A stretch of DNA of 64,000 nucleotides from Alphaproteobacteria bacterium (GTDB lineage Bacteria > Pseudomonadota > Alphaproteobacteria > Sphingomonadales > Emcibacteraceae). Made by a program: the position numbers and the translations under genes. Each line of letters starts with the position of its first letter. Position 1 is the first letter of the stretch. Below are positions 25,584 through 34,948 of the stretch, piece after piece. The DNA lies in the NCBI GenBank assembly GCA_020446675.1, contig JAGREE010000031.1:1-64000 (forward strand), written 5' to 3'. The notes beneath the pieces are model-generated. The model had not been told where the DNA came from. It saw only the letters and a list, made by a program, of their open reading frames with translations, and did no database searches.

Positions 25584-27337
25584 GTGAGGAGAATAAACCA
25601 GGCGGGGCATTGCTTGATAAAAATCATTGGTTCTGGGGGGGATTTCATCAGAACTGGTGGACTTATGGTCAGATTATCCTGGCGGCGATCATGATTAACT
25701 TCTTTTCGCTTGGCAGTTCAATTTTTATCATGACCGTTTATGACCGTGTCATACCCAATAATGCTGTTGAGAGCCTGGTTGCTCTTTGTATTGGAATGAT
25801 TATTCTGATTAGTTTTGATTTCCTTCTTAAATTTTTACGGGCGTATTTTATTGATTCTGCAGGGCAAAAAGTTGACCTTAAAGTCGCAAAAGGTATTTTT
25901 GACAGGATCATGAAATTAAAACTTGCCTCTCAGAAAGGCTCAACAGGCAGACTGGTCAATATAGTCCGTGAATTTGAAAGCCTGCGTGATTTCTGTACCT
26001 CTGCTTCTTTGGCAACATTGGTTGATATTCCATTTATACTTCTGTTTCTGACCGTCATTATTATCATTGGTGGTCCTGTTGCGATTGTTCCGGCACTGGC
26101 TATACCGATCGTTTTGTTTATCGGTATTTTTATTCAGCCATTCCTTTCGCGCTTTTCCAGTGAAGGGATGCAGCAGGGACACAGCAAACAGGGTACGCTG
26201 GTTGAAATGGTTTCCGGACTTGAAACTTTAAAAAGTCTGGGATCCGATAAATTGTTCCATGACCGCTGGGAAAAGGCCGTTGATCAGCATTCAAGTATCA
26301 GTATGAAATCCCGAATGTTCAGTCAGATCGCCATAAACAGTGCTGCAACGGCACAACAAGTGGCGCAAATAGGAATAGTTGCTGTTGGATTTGCCCGGAT
26401 TATGGACGGTGAAATGTCGATGGGGGCACTGATTGCCTGTGTTATTATATCGGGCCGCTGTCTTGCCCCGCTTGGGCAGCTTGCCAATCTGCTGACACGA
26501 TATAACCATGCCAAGACGGCTTATAACGCGCTTGATAATCTTATGGCAGAACCGAGCGAAGATACTGAAGGACGCGATTTTATCCGCCGTAATAAAATCA
26601 AAGGCAAGATTGAATTTCAGAATGTAAGCTTCAAATATCCTGGTGCCTCAGGAAAGGTCCTGGAAAATGTATCCTTTAAAGTGGAGGCCGGTGAGAAGGT
26701 TGCTATATTAGGGACAATAGGGTCCGGCAAAAGCACGATACTAAGGATTGCTGCGGGACTATATGATCCTGCAGAAGGGGCCGTTCTTCTTGATGATACT
26801 GATATCCGGCAGATCATTCCTGAAGATCTCCGTAAAAATATGGCAATGGTGTTACAGGATGTTTTCCTTTTTTCAGGCAGTATTAAGGAAAATATTACTA
26901 TGGGTGATCCGCAGATCAGTGATGACGATATTCTTCATGCAGCGGAAATAAGCGGGGTACAGGATTTCCTTGGCGGCCTGCCCAATGGTTATGACCTTCA
27001 GCTTCGTGACCGCGGTGACGGGCTTTCGGGGGGACAGAAACAGGCTATGGCCATATGTCGGACTTTGGTAAGAAAATCCCCAATTCTGATGATGGATGAA
27101 CCGACAAGTTCTATGGATACCGGATCCGAACAAAAACTTATTTACCGGCTTAAGGAAGAGCTTAAGGAAAAAACCCTTCTGGTGGTCACGCACAGACCGA
27201 CGATGCTTGACCTTGTTGACCGCATCATCGTTATTGAAAAAGGGAAAATTGTCGCTAATGGCCCCAAAGATGATGTCATCAGAATGCTGACACCCAAGGG
27301 AAGTGATCCCAATCTGGCAAAACGGGGGAAAGCATGA
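25580..27337 (+). CDS. Type I secretion ABC transporter (LapB/HlyB-like, no C39 domain)
   Basis: The product has 585 residues. The N-terminal half is a six-helix exporter domain (for example FFSLGSSIFIMTVYDRVIPNN). The ATPase half has Walker A GTIGSGKST, signature LSGGQKQ, Walker B ILMMDEPTS and the H-loop VVTHRPT. The order and DRVIPNNA motif are those of type I secretion exporters. There is no room for the N-terminal C39 or C39-like domain of HlyB or LapB, so substrate docking must rely on the core. It is inner-membrane, dimeric, and acts with the flanking TolC and HlyD proteins. Confidence 0.92.
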   Translation: MSEENKPGGALLDKNHWFWGGFHQNWWTYGQIILAAIMINFFSLGSSIFIMTVYDRVIPNNAVESLVALCIGMIILISFDFLLKFLRAYFIDSAGQKVDLKVAKGIFDRIMKLKLASQKGSTGRLVNIVREFESLRDFCTSASLATLVDIPFILLFLTVIIIIGGPVAIVPALAIPIVLFIGIFIQPFLSRFSSEGMQQGHSKQGTLVEMVSGLETLKSLGSDKLFHDRWEKAVDQHSSISMKSRMFSQIAINSAATAQQVAQIGIVAVGFARIMDGEMSMGALIACVIISGRCLAPLGQLANLLTRYNHAKTAYNALDNLMAEPSEDTEGRDFIRRNKIKGKIEFQNVSFKYPGASGKVLENVSFKVEAGEKVAILGTIGSGKSTILRIAAGLYDPAEGAVLLDDTDIRQIIPEDLRKNMAMVLQDVFLFSGSIKENITMGDPQISDDDILHAAEISGVQDFLGGLPNGYDLQLRDRGDGLSGGQKQAMAICRTLVRKSPILMMDEPTSSMDTGSEQKLIYRLKEELKEKTLLVVTHRPTMLDLVDRIIVIEKGKIVANGPKDDVIRMLTPKGSDPNLAKRGKA

Positions 27338-28599
27338 TTAAGCCAAAATTTGCCGCCAATATTCTCCTGCTCAGTATATTCGGGTTTTTTGTTCTTTTTA
27401 TTTTATGGGCATCTTTTGCTGAACTTGATGAAGTGACAAAAGCACCGGGACGGATTGTACCGAGTAAGCAGATCCAAGTGATCCAAAATTTGGAAGGAGG
27501 TATAATCAAGGAAATTCTGGTCAGTCAGGGGGATGAGGTAAAAGCCGGTGATGTGCTTGTGCGACTTGACCGTACCCAGTTTGATGCCGATTTTAACCGA
27601 AATGAAGAAGAATATTTATCGCTTGAAGCCAAGATTGCGCGTCTAAAAGCGGAAAGCGAATTTATCACGCCGGTTTTTGATGAAAATCTTGTCAAAAACC
27701 ATGAAAATCTGATTGCCCGGGAAATTAACCTTTTTAATGCGAGAAAGGCGGAATTTGACGCAACCATTAGCAGTCTGGAAGCACGTTTAAGGCAAATAGA
27801 GCAGGCGCAGATTGAAGCGGAGGTCAGTCTGGTCAGTGCCAAATCTGCTAGTGAACTGGCAATAACAGAAGTCGAGACGCTAAAGCCGCTTGTTGAACGT
27901 GGGATCGAACCCCAGCTTGAGCTGATCCGGGCGGAACAAAGAAAAATAGAAGCCGAAGGGGATCACCGCAAAGCAGAGCTTGGCATTGAAAAGGCCAAAA
28001 AATCTGTGGAAGAAACCAATTTGCAGATTGAAGCGGAAAGACAAAAGTTTCGTGCCAGTGTTCTTAATGAACTCAATGAAACACAGACCGATCGAAATCA
28101 ACTGCTTGATAGTATGCCGACCCTTTCCGACAGAGTAAACAGAACCGATGTCATCGCACCAACGGATGGCATTATAAATCAGGTGCTGGTCACGACCATC
28201 GGCGGTATTGTTGACAGCGGAATGCCGATTGTTGAACTTGTCCCTCTTGACGATACATTGCTGGTGGAGGCGGAGGTTAAGCCATCGGACATTGCCTTTC
28301 TCCGGCCTGGTCAGCAGGCAAGGGTAAAACTGACGGCATATGATTATGCGCGCTATGGCTCTCTGGAGGGCAATGTTGAAAATATTAGTGCCGGTGCGAT
28401 AATGAACGATCAGGAACAATATGTTTATGTTATTAAGGTTCGGACAAAAGAAAACAGCCTTCCATCCACTGAGGGGGATCTGCCAATCCTTCCGGGTATG
28501 GTTGCCGAAGTGGATATCCTGAACGGCAAAAAAACAATCATGCGCTATTTGATGAACCCGGTGCTTAAGCTCAAGGATAATGCCTTTAGGGAAAGGTAG
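27334..28599 (+). CDS. HlyD-family membrane fusion protein
   Basis: The product has 421 residues with one N-terminal transmembrane segment (NILLLSIFGFFVLFILWASFAELDE). GRIVPSKQIQVIQNLEGGIIKEILV is the first half of the biotinyl-lipoyl domain and is diagnostic for HlyD/LapC. A long coiled coil (about 100-245) follows. The second lipoyl half (APTDGIINQVLVTTIGGIV) and a C-terminal beta-barrel end with KTIMRYLMNPVLKLKDNAFRER. It bridges the ABC exporter and the TolC channel in the periplasm. It starts inside the last codons of the ABC gene. Confidence 0.92.
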   Translation: MIKPKFAANILLLSIFGFFVLFILWASFAELDEVTKAPGRIVPSKQIQVIQNLEGGIIKEILVSQGDEVKAGDVLVRLDRTQFDADFNRNEEEYLSLEAKIARLKAESEFITPVFDENLVKNHENLIAREINLFNARKAEFDATISSLEARLRQIEQAQIEAEVSLVSAKSASELAITEVETLKPLVERGIEPQLELIRAEQRKIEAEGDHRKAELGIEKAKKSVEETNLQIEAERQKFRASVLNELNETQTDRNQLLDSMPTLSDRVNRTDVIAPTDGIINQVLVTTIGGIVDSGMPIVELVPLDDTLLVEAEVKPSDIAFLRPGQQARVKLTAYDYARYGSLEGNVENISAGAIMNDQEQYVYVIKVRTKENSLPSTEGDLPILPGMVAEVDILNGKKTIMRYLMNPVLKLKDNAFRER

Positions 28600-28735
28600 T
28601 TTTTTGTAATTTTTTAGCAAAAGAAAATTAATTTTAAGTGTTTGGTTAACAAAATACTAATAAAAAAGCTTGCCAAGTCCTATTTTAGAATTTAACGTGT
28701 TTTGAGTACTTATGTGTTAATTCAGGGGGGGTAAA

Positions 28736-31075
28736 ATGTATTTTCCTATACTTAAATCAGCAGAAATTTTCTATAAAAAGCCAAATCAAAATTATGTAAT
28801 AAATAGTCGGGCAGTTAAATACAGCAGCTCCGGGCTTGCATTATTATCACTTGCAGCATGTGGTGGAGATGGAGCAAGCCCAACAACCGCTGCTCCGCCT
28901 GCAAGTGGGGGCGGCGGCGTAACCACTCCACAGGTTGCCGGATTTACAGAGATTTCGACCAATACTTTTCTTGCCAATAATGATCTGGATAGTGTTTTTA
29001 ACAGATCCACAAGTACCGCGGACCTTACCGTGTCTGGAGCGGGTGGCGATGATACAATTATAACAGGGTCGGGGGATGACTATTTATTTGGTCAAAGTGG
29101 GAATGATACCCTCCAAGGTGGCGCGGGTGTTGATGTCCTGACTGGTGGTTCGGGTGCAGATAATTTGGTTGGTGGGCCCGGTTTTGACTTTGTAGCCTAC
29201 ATTGACTCACCGGGAGGTGTAACGGTTAATCTTGCGTCCGGGGTCGGTTCCCGAAATGACGCTTCTGGGGATAGCTATAATACTGTTGAAGGGGTTTTTG
29301 GCAGTGATTATAACGACATAATTACAGGAAATTCGAGTGACAATTTGTTCGAAGGGTTAGGAGGAGCCGATATTTATGATGGCGGGGCAGGTGAAGATTA
29401 TGTTGCATATACGTCTTCTTCTTTCAGAGTTATTGCTGATCTTAGTTCCGGCTCTGGAAGTCTTGGTGATGCTCAGGGTGATAGCTACACGAATATAGAA
29501 GGGATAATTGGAAGTAATTACGATGACACTCTAACAGGTGACGCACTGGATAATTATTTTGAAGGCGGTGATGGTAACGATACCATAAATGGTGGCGACG
29601 GAAATGATTTAATTTTTGGTCTTGTTGGTAATGACACAATAAACGGTGAAAATGGCAATGATATCCTTTCCGGTGGCGATGGGGGAGACACAATAAACGG
29701 TGGTGCCGGTTTTGATTTAATCTCAGGAGATGCCGGAAATGATATAATCAATGGTGGAGATGATCAGGACCTGATTTATGGGAATAACGGCAATGATACC
29801 ATATTTGGCGGCACCGGATGGGATATTATCGAAGGAGGTCAGGGTTCTGACACGATTGATGGTGAAGCTGATAAGGCTGTTCTGAGCTATGCTTTATCAA
29901 CAGCAGGTGTAACGATAAATTTGGCAACCAATTCTGCATCTGGCGGTGACGCGACTGGAGATACGTTTACAAACATTGATGGTGTTTTTGGCTCAACCCA
30001 TAATGATGTTCTTACAGGCGATGATGAAGATAATTATCTGGATGGTGATGAAGGTTCAGATATACTATCCGGCGCTGGTGGGGATGACTATTTTTACGCC
30101 TATCAGTCAGAAGGGTCCGCTACGGAAGATCAGTTTGATGGAGGTGATGGCTTTGATAAACTTGATCTTATCGGCTCAAGTGCAATAACAACATTTGCAG
30201 TCGACTTGTCCACTGTGGATGCAGTTAACATAGAAGAAGTCCGTATGGGACATGATTATAGAGAAAGCCTTACTCTTACAAACCAGGATGTAATTGATGT
30301 AACGGATGCTGATAATTTTCTGGTTATTTTGGGACATGATACAGATTCTGTAAGTAGTGGCTCAGTCTGGGCATATACTATGGATGTTATGTATGACGGG
30401 GAAATTTATCATCAGTATACAGGCACCGGAACGGAAGTGCTTGTTTATACGGAAATTGGGTCACAATCCGGGTTTGCTAAACCAGCAGCCAGCTTCACAG
30501 AAACAACAACCAATGTTTTTGATGCTGTAGATAATAACGATTCAACATTAAGCAAGACACATGTAACAGTTGGATTGACAGTAAACGGAAAAGACGGTGA
30601 CGATCTAATCGCAACCGGTGATGGGAATGATACCATTAACGGTGGTAACGGGAATGATACACTCCGTGGTAATGGAGGAGTTGATTTTTTAAATGGTGAC
30701 GCAGGTGACGATATATTGATTTATGATGGTGTCACCACGACTTATGATGGCGGCGCAGACAGCGATACTTTATTATTTGTTTACGAAGCAGATGGGATTG
30801 ATTTATCAACGTTAACACTGACAAATATCGAGACTATTGATCTGGATACTGAAAATGCGAATAGCTTGACCCTGGTGGCTCAGGATGTGCTTGATGTGAC
30901 CGATGGCGGAAATCAGCTTATTGTTGCCGGTGACGGTGAAGACGCAGTAACGTCAACGGGACAGGGATGGGTGCAGGGCGCAGATCAGATTATTGATACA
31001 AAAACCTATCACAGTTATACTTCAGGTGCTGCAACGCTATTGATTGATGACGATATTATGCAGACGATCAGCTAA
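28736..31075 (+). CDS. RTX-type calcium-binding repeat protein, probable type I secretion substrate
   Basis: The product has 779 acidic, Gly/Asp-rich residues. Residues 30-45 (YSSSGLALLSLAACGG) look like a short hydrophobic lipobox segment with Cys42, followed by a low-complexity Thr/Ala/Gly linker. Three blocks of GGxGxDxUx nonapeptides (about 101-143, 277-379 and 619-660) would form calcium-binding beta-rolls. Three 60-70 residue modules of the GVTVNLASG...GDSYNTVEGVFGS type lie between them. The C-terminal 195 residues repeat an earlier stretch. It follows the TolC-ABC-HlyD operon by 136 bp, so it is the natural cargo: an adhesin or matrix protein rather than a toxin, as no enzymatic domain is seen. 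Confidence 0.82.
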   Translation: MYFPILKSAEIFYKKPNQNYVINSRAVKYSSSGLALLSLAACGGDGASPTTAAPPASGGGGVTTPQVAGFTEISTNTFLANNDLDSVFNRSTSTADLTVSGAGGDDTIITGSGDDYLFGQSGNDTLQGGAGVDVLTGGSGADNLVGGPGFDFVAYIDSPGGVTVNLASGVGSRNDASGDSYNTVEGVFGSDYNDIITGNSSDNLFEGLGGADIYDGGAGEDYVAYTSSSFRVIADLSSGSGSLGDAQGDSYTNIEGIIGSNYDDTLTGDALDNYFEGGDGNDTINGGDGNDLIFGLVGNDTINGENGNDILSGGDGGDTINGGAGFDLISGDAGNDIINGGDDQDLIYGNNGNDTIFGGTGWDIIEGGQGSDTIDGEADKAVLSYALSTAGVTINLATNSASGGDATGDTFTNIDGVFGSTHNDVLTGDDEDNYLDGDEGSDILSGAGGDDYFYAYQSEGSATEDQFDGGDGFDKLDLIGSSAITTFAVDLSTVDAVNIEEVRMGHDYRESLTLTNQDVIDVTDADNFLVILGHDTDSVSSGSVWAYTMDVMYDGEIYHQYTGTGTEVLVYTEIGSQSGFAKPAASFTETTTNVFDAVDNNDSTLSKTHVTVGLTVNGKDGDDLIATGDGNDTINGGNGNDTLRGNGGVDFLNGDAGDDILIYDGVTTTYDGGADSDTLLFVYEADGIDLSTLTLTNIETIDLDTENANSLTLVAQDVLDVTDGGNQLIVAGDGEDAVTSTGQGWVQGADQIIDTKTYHSYTSGAATLLIDDDIMQTIS
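29564..29872 (+). repeat. RTX nonapeptide repeat block
   Basis: About eleven tandem 27-bp units encode GGxGNDxIx nonapeptides (GGDGNDTIN, GGDGNDLIF and so on). The DNA units are diverged, so the array is constrained at protein level. Ca2+-induced folding after export is the known role. Confidence 0.85.
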
Positions 31076-31968
31076 CTGACATTTTCGGCCTGTTCCAATA
31101 ACCATTTCCTGAGGGCTACGACGGGGGCATAGCCCGAATGACTTGAGGGCGTGATCAGATAATAACCGGCACTGTTCACAAGGGGAACATTCATTAAAAT
31201 TTCCAGCTCACCCCTTTCAAGTTCTGTCTTAATCAGGAAATGAGGAAGAATGGCAACGCCAAGTCCGGCAACGGCCGCCTGGGTTACCATAGAAAACTGT
31301 TCCAAAATCATGCCGCGACTGTTGGGTGGTGTTATATAATTTTGTTTGAACCAGTCCGCCCAGGCATTGGGTCGGGTTTCCAGATGCAAAAGAGGAATGC
31401 GGGCAATTTCTTCAGCACTTCTGATCATATGATCACCAATGAGTGATGGAGCCGCGACAGGTACTGCTTCCTCGCTCATTAAAAATGTCCCTTCCGTTCC
31501 CGGCCAGTTGGGATGTCCGAAATGGATGGCGCAGTGAAGCTCTTCATTCGCAAAATCAAATGGGGAAAGTTTGCTGGTAAAATTCACGGTAATTTGAGGG
31601 TTTTTTGCAAGAAAGTCAGGAAAACGCGGCATCAGCCAACGCATACCAAATGTAGGCAATATTGCAAAATTTAAGGTCTGCCCCTGGGTGTCACTTACGG
31701 CATTAAGAGAAGCGTTACGGATCAGCCTTAAAGCGCCGGCAATTTCAGTTGCGTATTTTTCCCCAACATCTGTCAGGATAATGGATTTTTTAATTCGTTT
31801 GAATAATTTAATCCCCAGCTGTTCTTCAAGAGCATTTACCTGCCTGCTTATGGCTCCCTGGGTCAGGTTAAGCTCCTGAGCTGCGAGAGTGAAGCTGCCG
31901 TTTCGCGCTGATGCTTCAAAGGCCATAAGCATACTGGTGCTTGGTATCAGTCTTCTTTGTCCCAGCAT
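31072..31968 (-). CDS. LysR-family transcriptional regulator (GcvA-like)
   Basis: The product has 298 residues. The N-terminal winged helix is FEASARNGSFTLAAQELNLTQGAISRQVNALEEQLG. The rest is a periplasmic-binding-like co-inducer domain (LNFAILPTFGMRWLMPRFPDFLAKNP is typical of GcvA/AmpR-type members). Its stop overlaps the RTX gene by 4 bp, so the genes are convergent. Its start faces the aminomutase operon at 32146 across 177 bp, the classic layout for a LysR protein controlling a divergent catabolic operon with an amino-acid or organic-acid ligand. The ligand is inferred only. Confidence 0.9.
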   Translation of the reverse strand: MLGQRRLIPSTSMLMAFEASARNGSFTLAAQELNLTQGAISRQVNALEEQLGIKLFKRIKKSIILTDVGEKYATEIAGALRLIRNASLNAVSDTQGQTLNFAILPTFGMRWLMPRFPDFLAKNPQITVNFTSKLSPFDFANEELHCAIHFGHPNWPGTEGTFLMSEEAVPVAAPSLIGDHMIRSAEEIARIPLLHLETRPNAWADWFKQNYITPPNSRGMILEQFSMVTQAAVAGLGVAILPHFLIKTELERGELEILMNVPLVNSAGYYLITPSSHSGYAPVVALRKWLLEQAENVS

Positions 31969-32145
31969 ATGCTATTAATCCATTACAAAAAGTCATTAAC
32001 TTATGATCAAGAATAGGTTGTTATTCCCTATAATTTTTTTTATTTTAAGACAAATTTTATTTTCAATCAATATATTGAAGTGAGTTTTTGTAATAAAAAT
32101 AGTCAATTCCATATATTTTTAATTTCAGCCATAAGGGGCGTTAAA

Positions 32146-33558
32146 ATGAATGTTCAAAGTCCAGTAAGAAAAAAGCATATCCCAACCGATAAAGAAGCAG
32201 ATTTTCTTTCCAAAGTGGAAAATGCAAAATATGACCGGAAAATCGTTGCCGGTCTTCAAAAATTCATTGACGGAAAAGTTGATGATGACATGAAAGATTT
32301 TTACAGCCAGGAAGAAATTGATGCCATTTCTGCCCTTAAAGGGACTAATCGTGATCTTGAAGCCCGTATGCCTGTTAAAATTACCCGTCATTATTTTGAG
32401 CGCGCCCGTGTCAGTGCCCCTCTTCGCACCCTGATTAAAGCAAGTCCTGCTGAAACCTTTGATCTTGAAGGTTCTGAAGACCCAGGAAAGCAAATGAGCT
32501 ACAGCCCGGTTGAAGGGCTTATTCATAAATATGAGCTCGGGCTTATCTATGTGGCGGGGACATGTTCCGCACATTGTCGTTTTTGTTACCGTGAAGAATT
32601 GATTGCCAAGAAGGAAATCGTTCGTGAAGATGGGTCAATTCAGGCAAAAGGCCTGGCCCAAATTCCTGATCTGGTTGAATATATTGTTGAGCATAATAAA
32701 ATTGTGGCTGAAAATGGCGGTCATCATCCTAAGACAGGACGTGAAAAGCTCCGGGAAATACTGATGTCCGGCGGTGACCCAATGGTTCTGGCCAATAAGG
32801 GGATAGCTTCATGGTGGGCAGCGCTTGCAGAAGCTGGTATTGAAAGCATCAGACTTGGAACAAAAGAACTTGCTTTCTTCCCTGATCGTTTTGATGATGC
32901 ATTCTTTAAAATGATGGATGATTTTCATGCAGCATATCCTGAAACAAAACTGCGCTTTATGATTCATTTTAATCATCCTGATGAATTCCTCGATAAAGAT
33001 GAGAACGGCAATTATATTGATCTGCCAGATGGCGGTCTTAAATGGGTTGAGAGCACCCAACGTGCGATCAGAGAGTTTGGCAAACGTAATTTTGTGACGG
33101 TCGATAACCAAGCTCCGATTATTAAAAATATCAATAATGACCCTGATGCGCTCCGTATCATGCAGCGTGAACTTCGTCGCAACAAAGTTGAAAACCATTA
33201 TTTCTTCTGTGGACGTGATATTGTTGGTCATAAAGCGTTTAACGTTCCAATTGAAGAAGCCTGGCGTATTCTGAATACCTCTCAACGTGGTCTGTCCGGT
33301 GTTGAGGCCCATGCCCGGCTTTCAATCACCCATTATTATGGCAAAACCGAAGTTGTTGCGGTTACAAATGAGCCGATGGAAGGGGTAAAAGGCGCAGAAA
33401 ATGGCGTAGTGATCTTTAAGCTTCTTCGTTCTGCTGAAGATGCGCCGAAAAAAGGTCAGGTAGCGATTGTTGGACGAAACCCTGATGCTATTTGGTTTGA
33501 TGGTTTTAAAGACCGTGTCATTTACGACGAAGCAGGTCTTTTCAGCATTAAAGCCTAA
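32146..33558 (+). CDS. KamA-family radical SAM 2,3-aminomutase (acidic amino acid substrate predicted)
   Basis: The ATG at 32146 after AAGGGGCG gives 470 residues; the upstream in-frame ATG at 32080 lacks a ribosome-binding site. GTCSAHCRFCYRE gives the radical SAM CX3CX2C cluster ligands Cys140, Cys144 and Cys147. Arg149 matches the KamA Arg that holds PLP or carboxylate, SGGD is 208-211 and Lys400 is the expected PLP Schiff-base Lys. By hand alignment, KamA Asp293, which binds the lysine epsilon-amino group, becomes Arg357, and Asp330 is also lost. The enzyme should shift an amino group from C2 to C3. The residue swap suggests a substrate with a side-chain carboxylate, like the Lys found there in glutamate 2,3-aminomutase. 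First gene of a five-gene operon. Confidence 0.85.
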   Translation: MNVQSPVRKKHIPTDKEADFLSKVENAKYDRKIVAGLQKFIDGKVDDDMKDFYSQEEIDAISALKGTNRDLEARMPVKITRHYFERARVSAPLRTLIKASPAETFDLEGSEDPGKQMSYSPVEGLIHKYELGLIYVAGTCSAHCRFCYREELIAKKEIVREDGSIQAKGLAQIPDLVEYIVEHNKIVAENGGHHPKTGREKLREILMSGGDPMVLANKGIASWWAALAEAGIESIRLGTKELAFFPDRFDDAFFKMMDDFHAAYPETKLRFMIHFNHPDEFLDKDENGNYIDLPDGGLKWVESTQRAIREFGKRNFVTVDNQAPIIKNINNDPDALRIMQRELRRNKVENHYFFCGRDIVGHKAFNVPIEEAWRILNTSQRGLSGVEAHARLSITHYYGKTEVVAVTNEPMEGVKGAENGVVIFKLLRSAEDAPKKGQVAIVGRNPDAIWFDGFKDRVIYDEAGLFSIKA

Positions 33559-33579
33559 TAGATTAGGGACGTCGAGTTT

Positions 33580-34290
33580 ATGATCAATAAACAATTAAGT
33601 TCGGTCCACGAAGCGGTGGCAGGCATCCATGATGGTGCCACCGTTATGATCGGCGGGTTCGGTGAGGCGGGTAGCCCTATTGAACTTATCCATGCCCTGA
33701 TCGATCAGGGAGCCAAGGACCTTACGGTCATCAATAATAATACGGGTTCCGGTCATGTCGGCCTTGCCGCGCTGATTGAAAACAGACGAGTGGCCAAAAT
33801 GATATGTTCATTTCCAAAATCAGCAAATTCATTTGTGTTTCCTGATCTCTATACCAAGGGGGAAATCGAACTGGAATTGGTGCCTCAAGGGACTTTGGCC
33901 GAACGCATTCGCGCAGGTGGTGCTGGTGTTCCGGCTTTTTATACGGCAACGTCCGTTGGAACACCCCTTGCCGAAGGTAAGGAGGTCCGCAATATTAAAG
34001 GTCGTGATTACGTGCTTGAATATGGACTGACCGCTGATTTTGCCTTGATAAAATCATTAAAAGCAGATCGTTATGGAAACCTGATTTATAATAAAACGGC
34101 CCGAAATTTTGCACCGGTTATGGCAATGGCCGCGAAAACGACAATAGTTCAAACCAAAGAATTTGTGGAAGCAGGCAGTATTGATCCTGAAATTGTGGTG
34201 ACCCCAAGCATTTTCGTGGATTTAGTGGTTGAAGTTCCAAACCCACTACACGAATCTGAACTTGTTAAAGCCGGGGAGACATATCCATGA
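33580..34290 (+). CDS. pcaI: 3-oxoadipate CoA-transferase subunit A (PcaI-like)
   Basis: The product has 236 residues of the CoA-transferase family I alpha subunit. GATVMIGGFGEAGSPIELIHAL, VINNNTGSGHVGLAALI, CSFPKSANSFVF, IELELVPQGTLAERIRAGGAG and ARNFAPVMAMAAKTTIVQ follow PcaI closely, segment by segment. With subunit B it transfers CoA from succinyl-CoA to 3-oxoadipate. It starts 21 bp after the aminomutase gene and overlaps pcaJ by 4 bp. Related SCOT and AtoDA enzymes act on acetoacetate, but the downstream PcaF-type thiolase supports 3-oxoadipate. Confidence 0.88.
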   Translation: MINKQLSSVHEAVAGIHDGATVMIGGFGEAGSPIELIHALIDQGAKDLTVINNNTGSGHVGLAALIENRRVAKMICSFPKSANSFVFPDLYTKGEIELELVPQGTLAERIRAGGAGVPAFYTATSVGTPLAEGKEVRNIKGRDYVLEYGLTADFALIKSLKADRYGNLIYNKTARNFAPVMAMAAKTTIVQTKEFVEAGSIDPEIVVTPSIFVDLVVEVPNPLHESELVKAGETYP

Positions 34291-34937
34291 GTGAACAAGA
34301 AATTGGCTGGAACCGTGAACAGATGGCGGAGCGCGCGGCTCAGGATATACCAAACGGCGCTTATGTAAATCTGGGTATAGGAATTCCTGAAAAAGTGGTG
34401 CGCTACGTGCCTGCCGGTCGTGAAGTGATTTATCATACAGAAAATGGCCTGCTCGGCATGGGGGATGCGCCTGCACCCGGCGAGGAAGACCCGGAACTAA
34501 TTAATGCTGGGAAAAAACTTGTTACGGCCATTCCGGGTGCTGCATATTTTCATCATGCAGACAGCTTTTCCATGATCCGCGGCGGGCATATTGATATTTG
34601 TGTGCTTGGTGCCATGCAAGTTGCTGAAAATGGCGATCTGGCCAATTGGTCAACTGGAAGTTCAGATGATATCCCAGCTGTGGGTGGTGCAATGGATCTT
34701 GTTGCAGGTGTAAAAACAATCAATGTCATTACCCAGCATGTTACAAACAAGGGGTACCCGAAACTCGTTTCCAAATGCACATTTCCCCTGACCGGCGTTG
34801 GTGTTGTGAGCCGGATATACACAGACCTTGCAGTGATTGATGTAACGCCGCAAGGCTTTAAAATTGTTGAACTCGCCCCCGGGGTTGATTTCGATTATGT
34901 ACAGGAAAGAACCGGCTGCAAGCTTATTGCCGCATAA
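34287..34937 (+). CDS. pcaJ: 3-oxoadipate CoA-transferase subunit B (PcaJ-like)
   Basis: The product has 216 residues of the CoA-transferase beta subunit. AQDIPNGAYVNLGIGIPEKVVRYVP and HTENGLLGMGDAP contain the catalytic Glu of the ENG motif. GGHIDICVLGAMQV and the C-terminal ELAPGVDFDYVQERTGC are typical of PcaJ. The gene start overlaps pcaI by 4 bp, as is usual for these two-subunit transferases. Together they produce 3-oxoadipyl-CoA and succinate in the cytoplasm. Confidence 0.88.
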   Translation: MSEQEIGWNREQMAERAAQDIPNGAYVNLGIGIPEKVVRYVPAGREVIYHTENGLLGMGDAPAPGEEDPELINAGKKLVTAIPGAAYFHHADSFSMIRGGHIDICVLGAMQVAENGDLANWSTGSSDDIPAVGGAMDLVAGVKTINVITQHVTNKGYPKLVSKCTFPLTGVGVVSRIYTDLAVIDVTPQGFKIVELAPGVDFDYVQERTGCKLIAA

Positions 34938-34948
34938 AGGAAAAAATA

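Noticed and set aside
27880-28620. Minus-strand open frame of 246 codons opposite the HlyD gene
   Set aside because: It is antisense to a well supported gene; composition is Phe/Ile/His-rich as expected of a shadow frame.
29564-29872. Tandem short repeats that could suggest a CRISPR or satellite array
   Set aside because: The units are 27 bp, diverged at DNA level and encode RTX nonapeptides in frame; there are no conserved repeats with unique spacers.
28736-31075. RTX protein as a pore-forming toxin
   Set aside because: There is no HlyA-like hydrophobic pore domain, no acylation site context and no HlyC gene; an adhesin or matrix role fits better.
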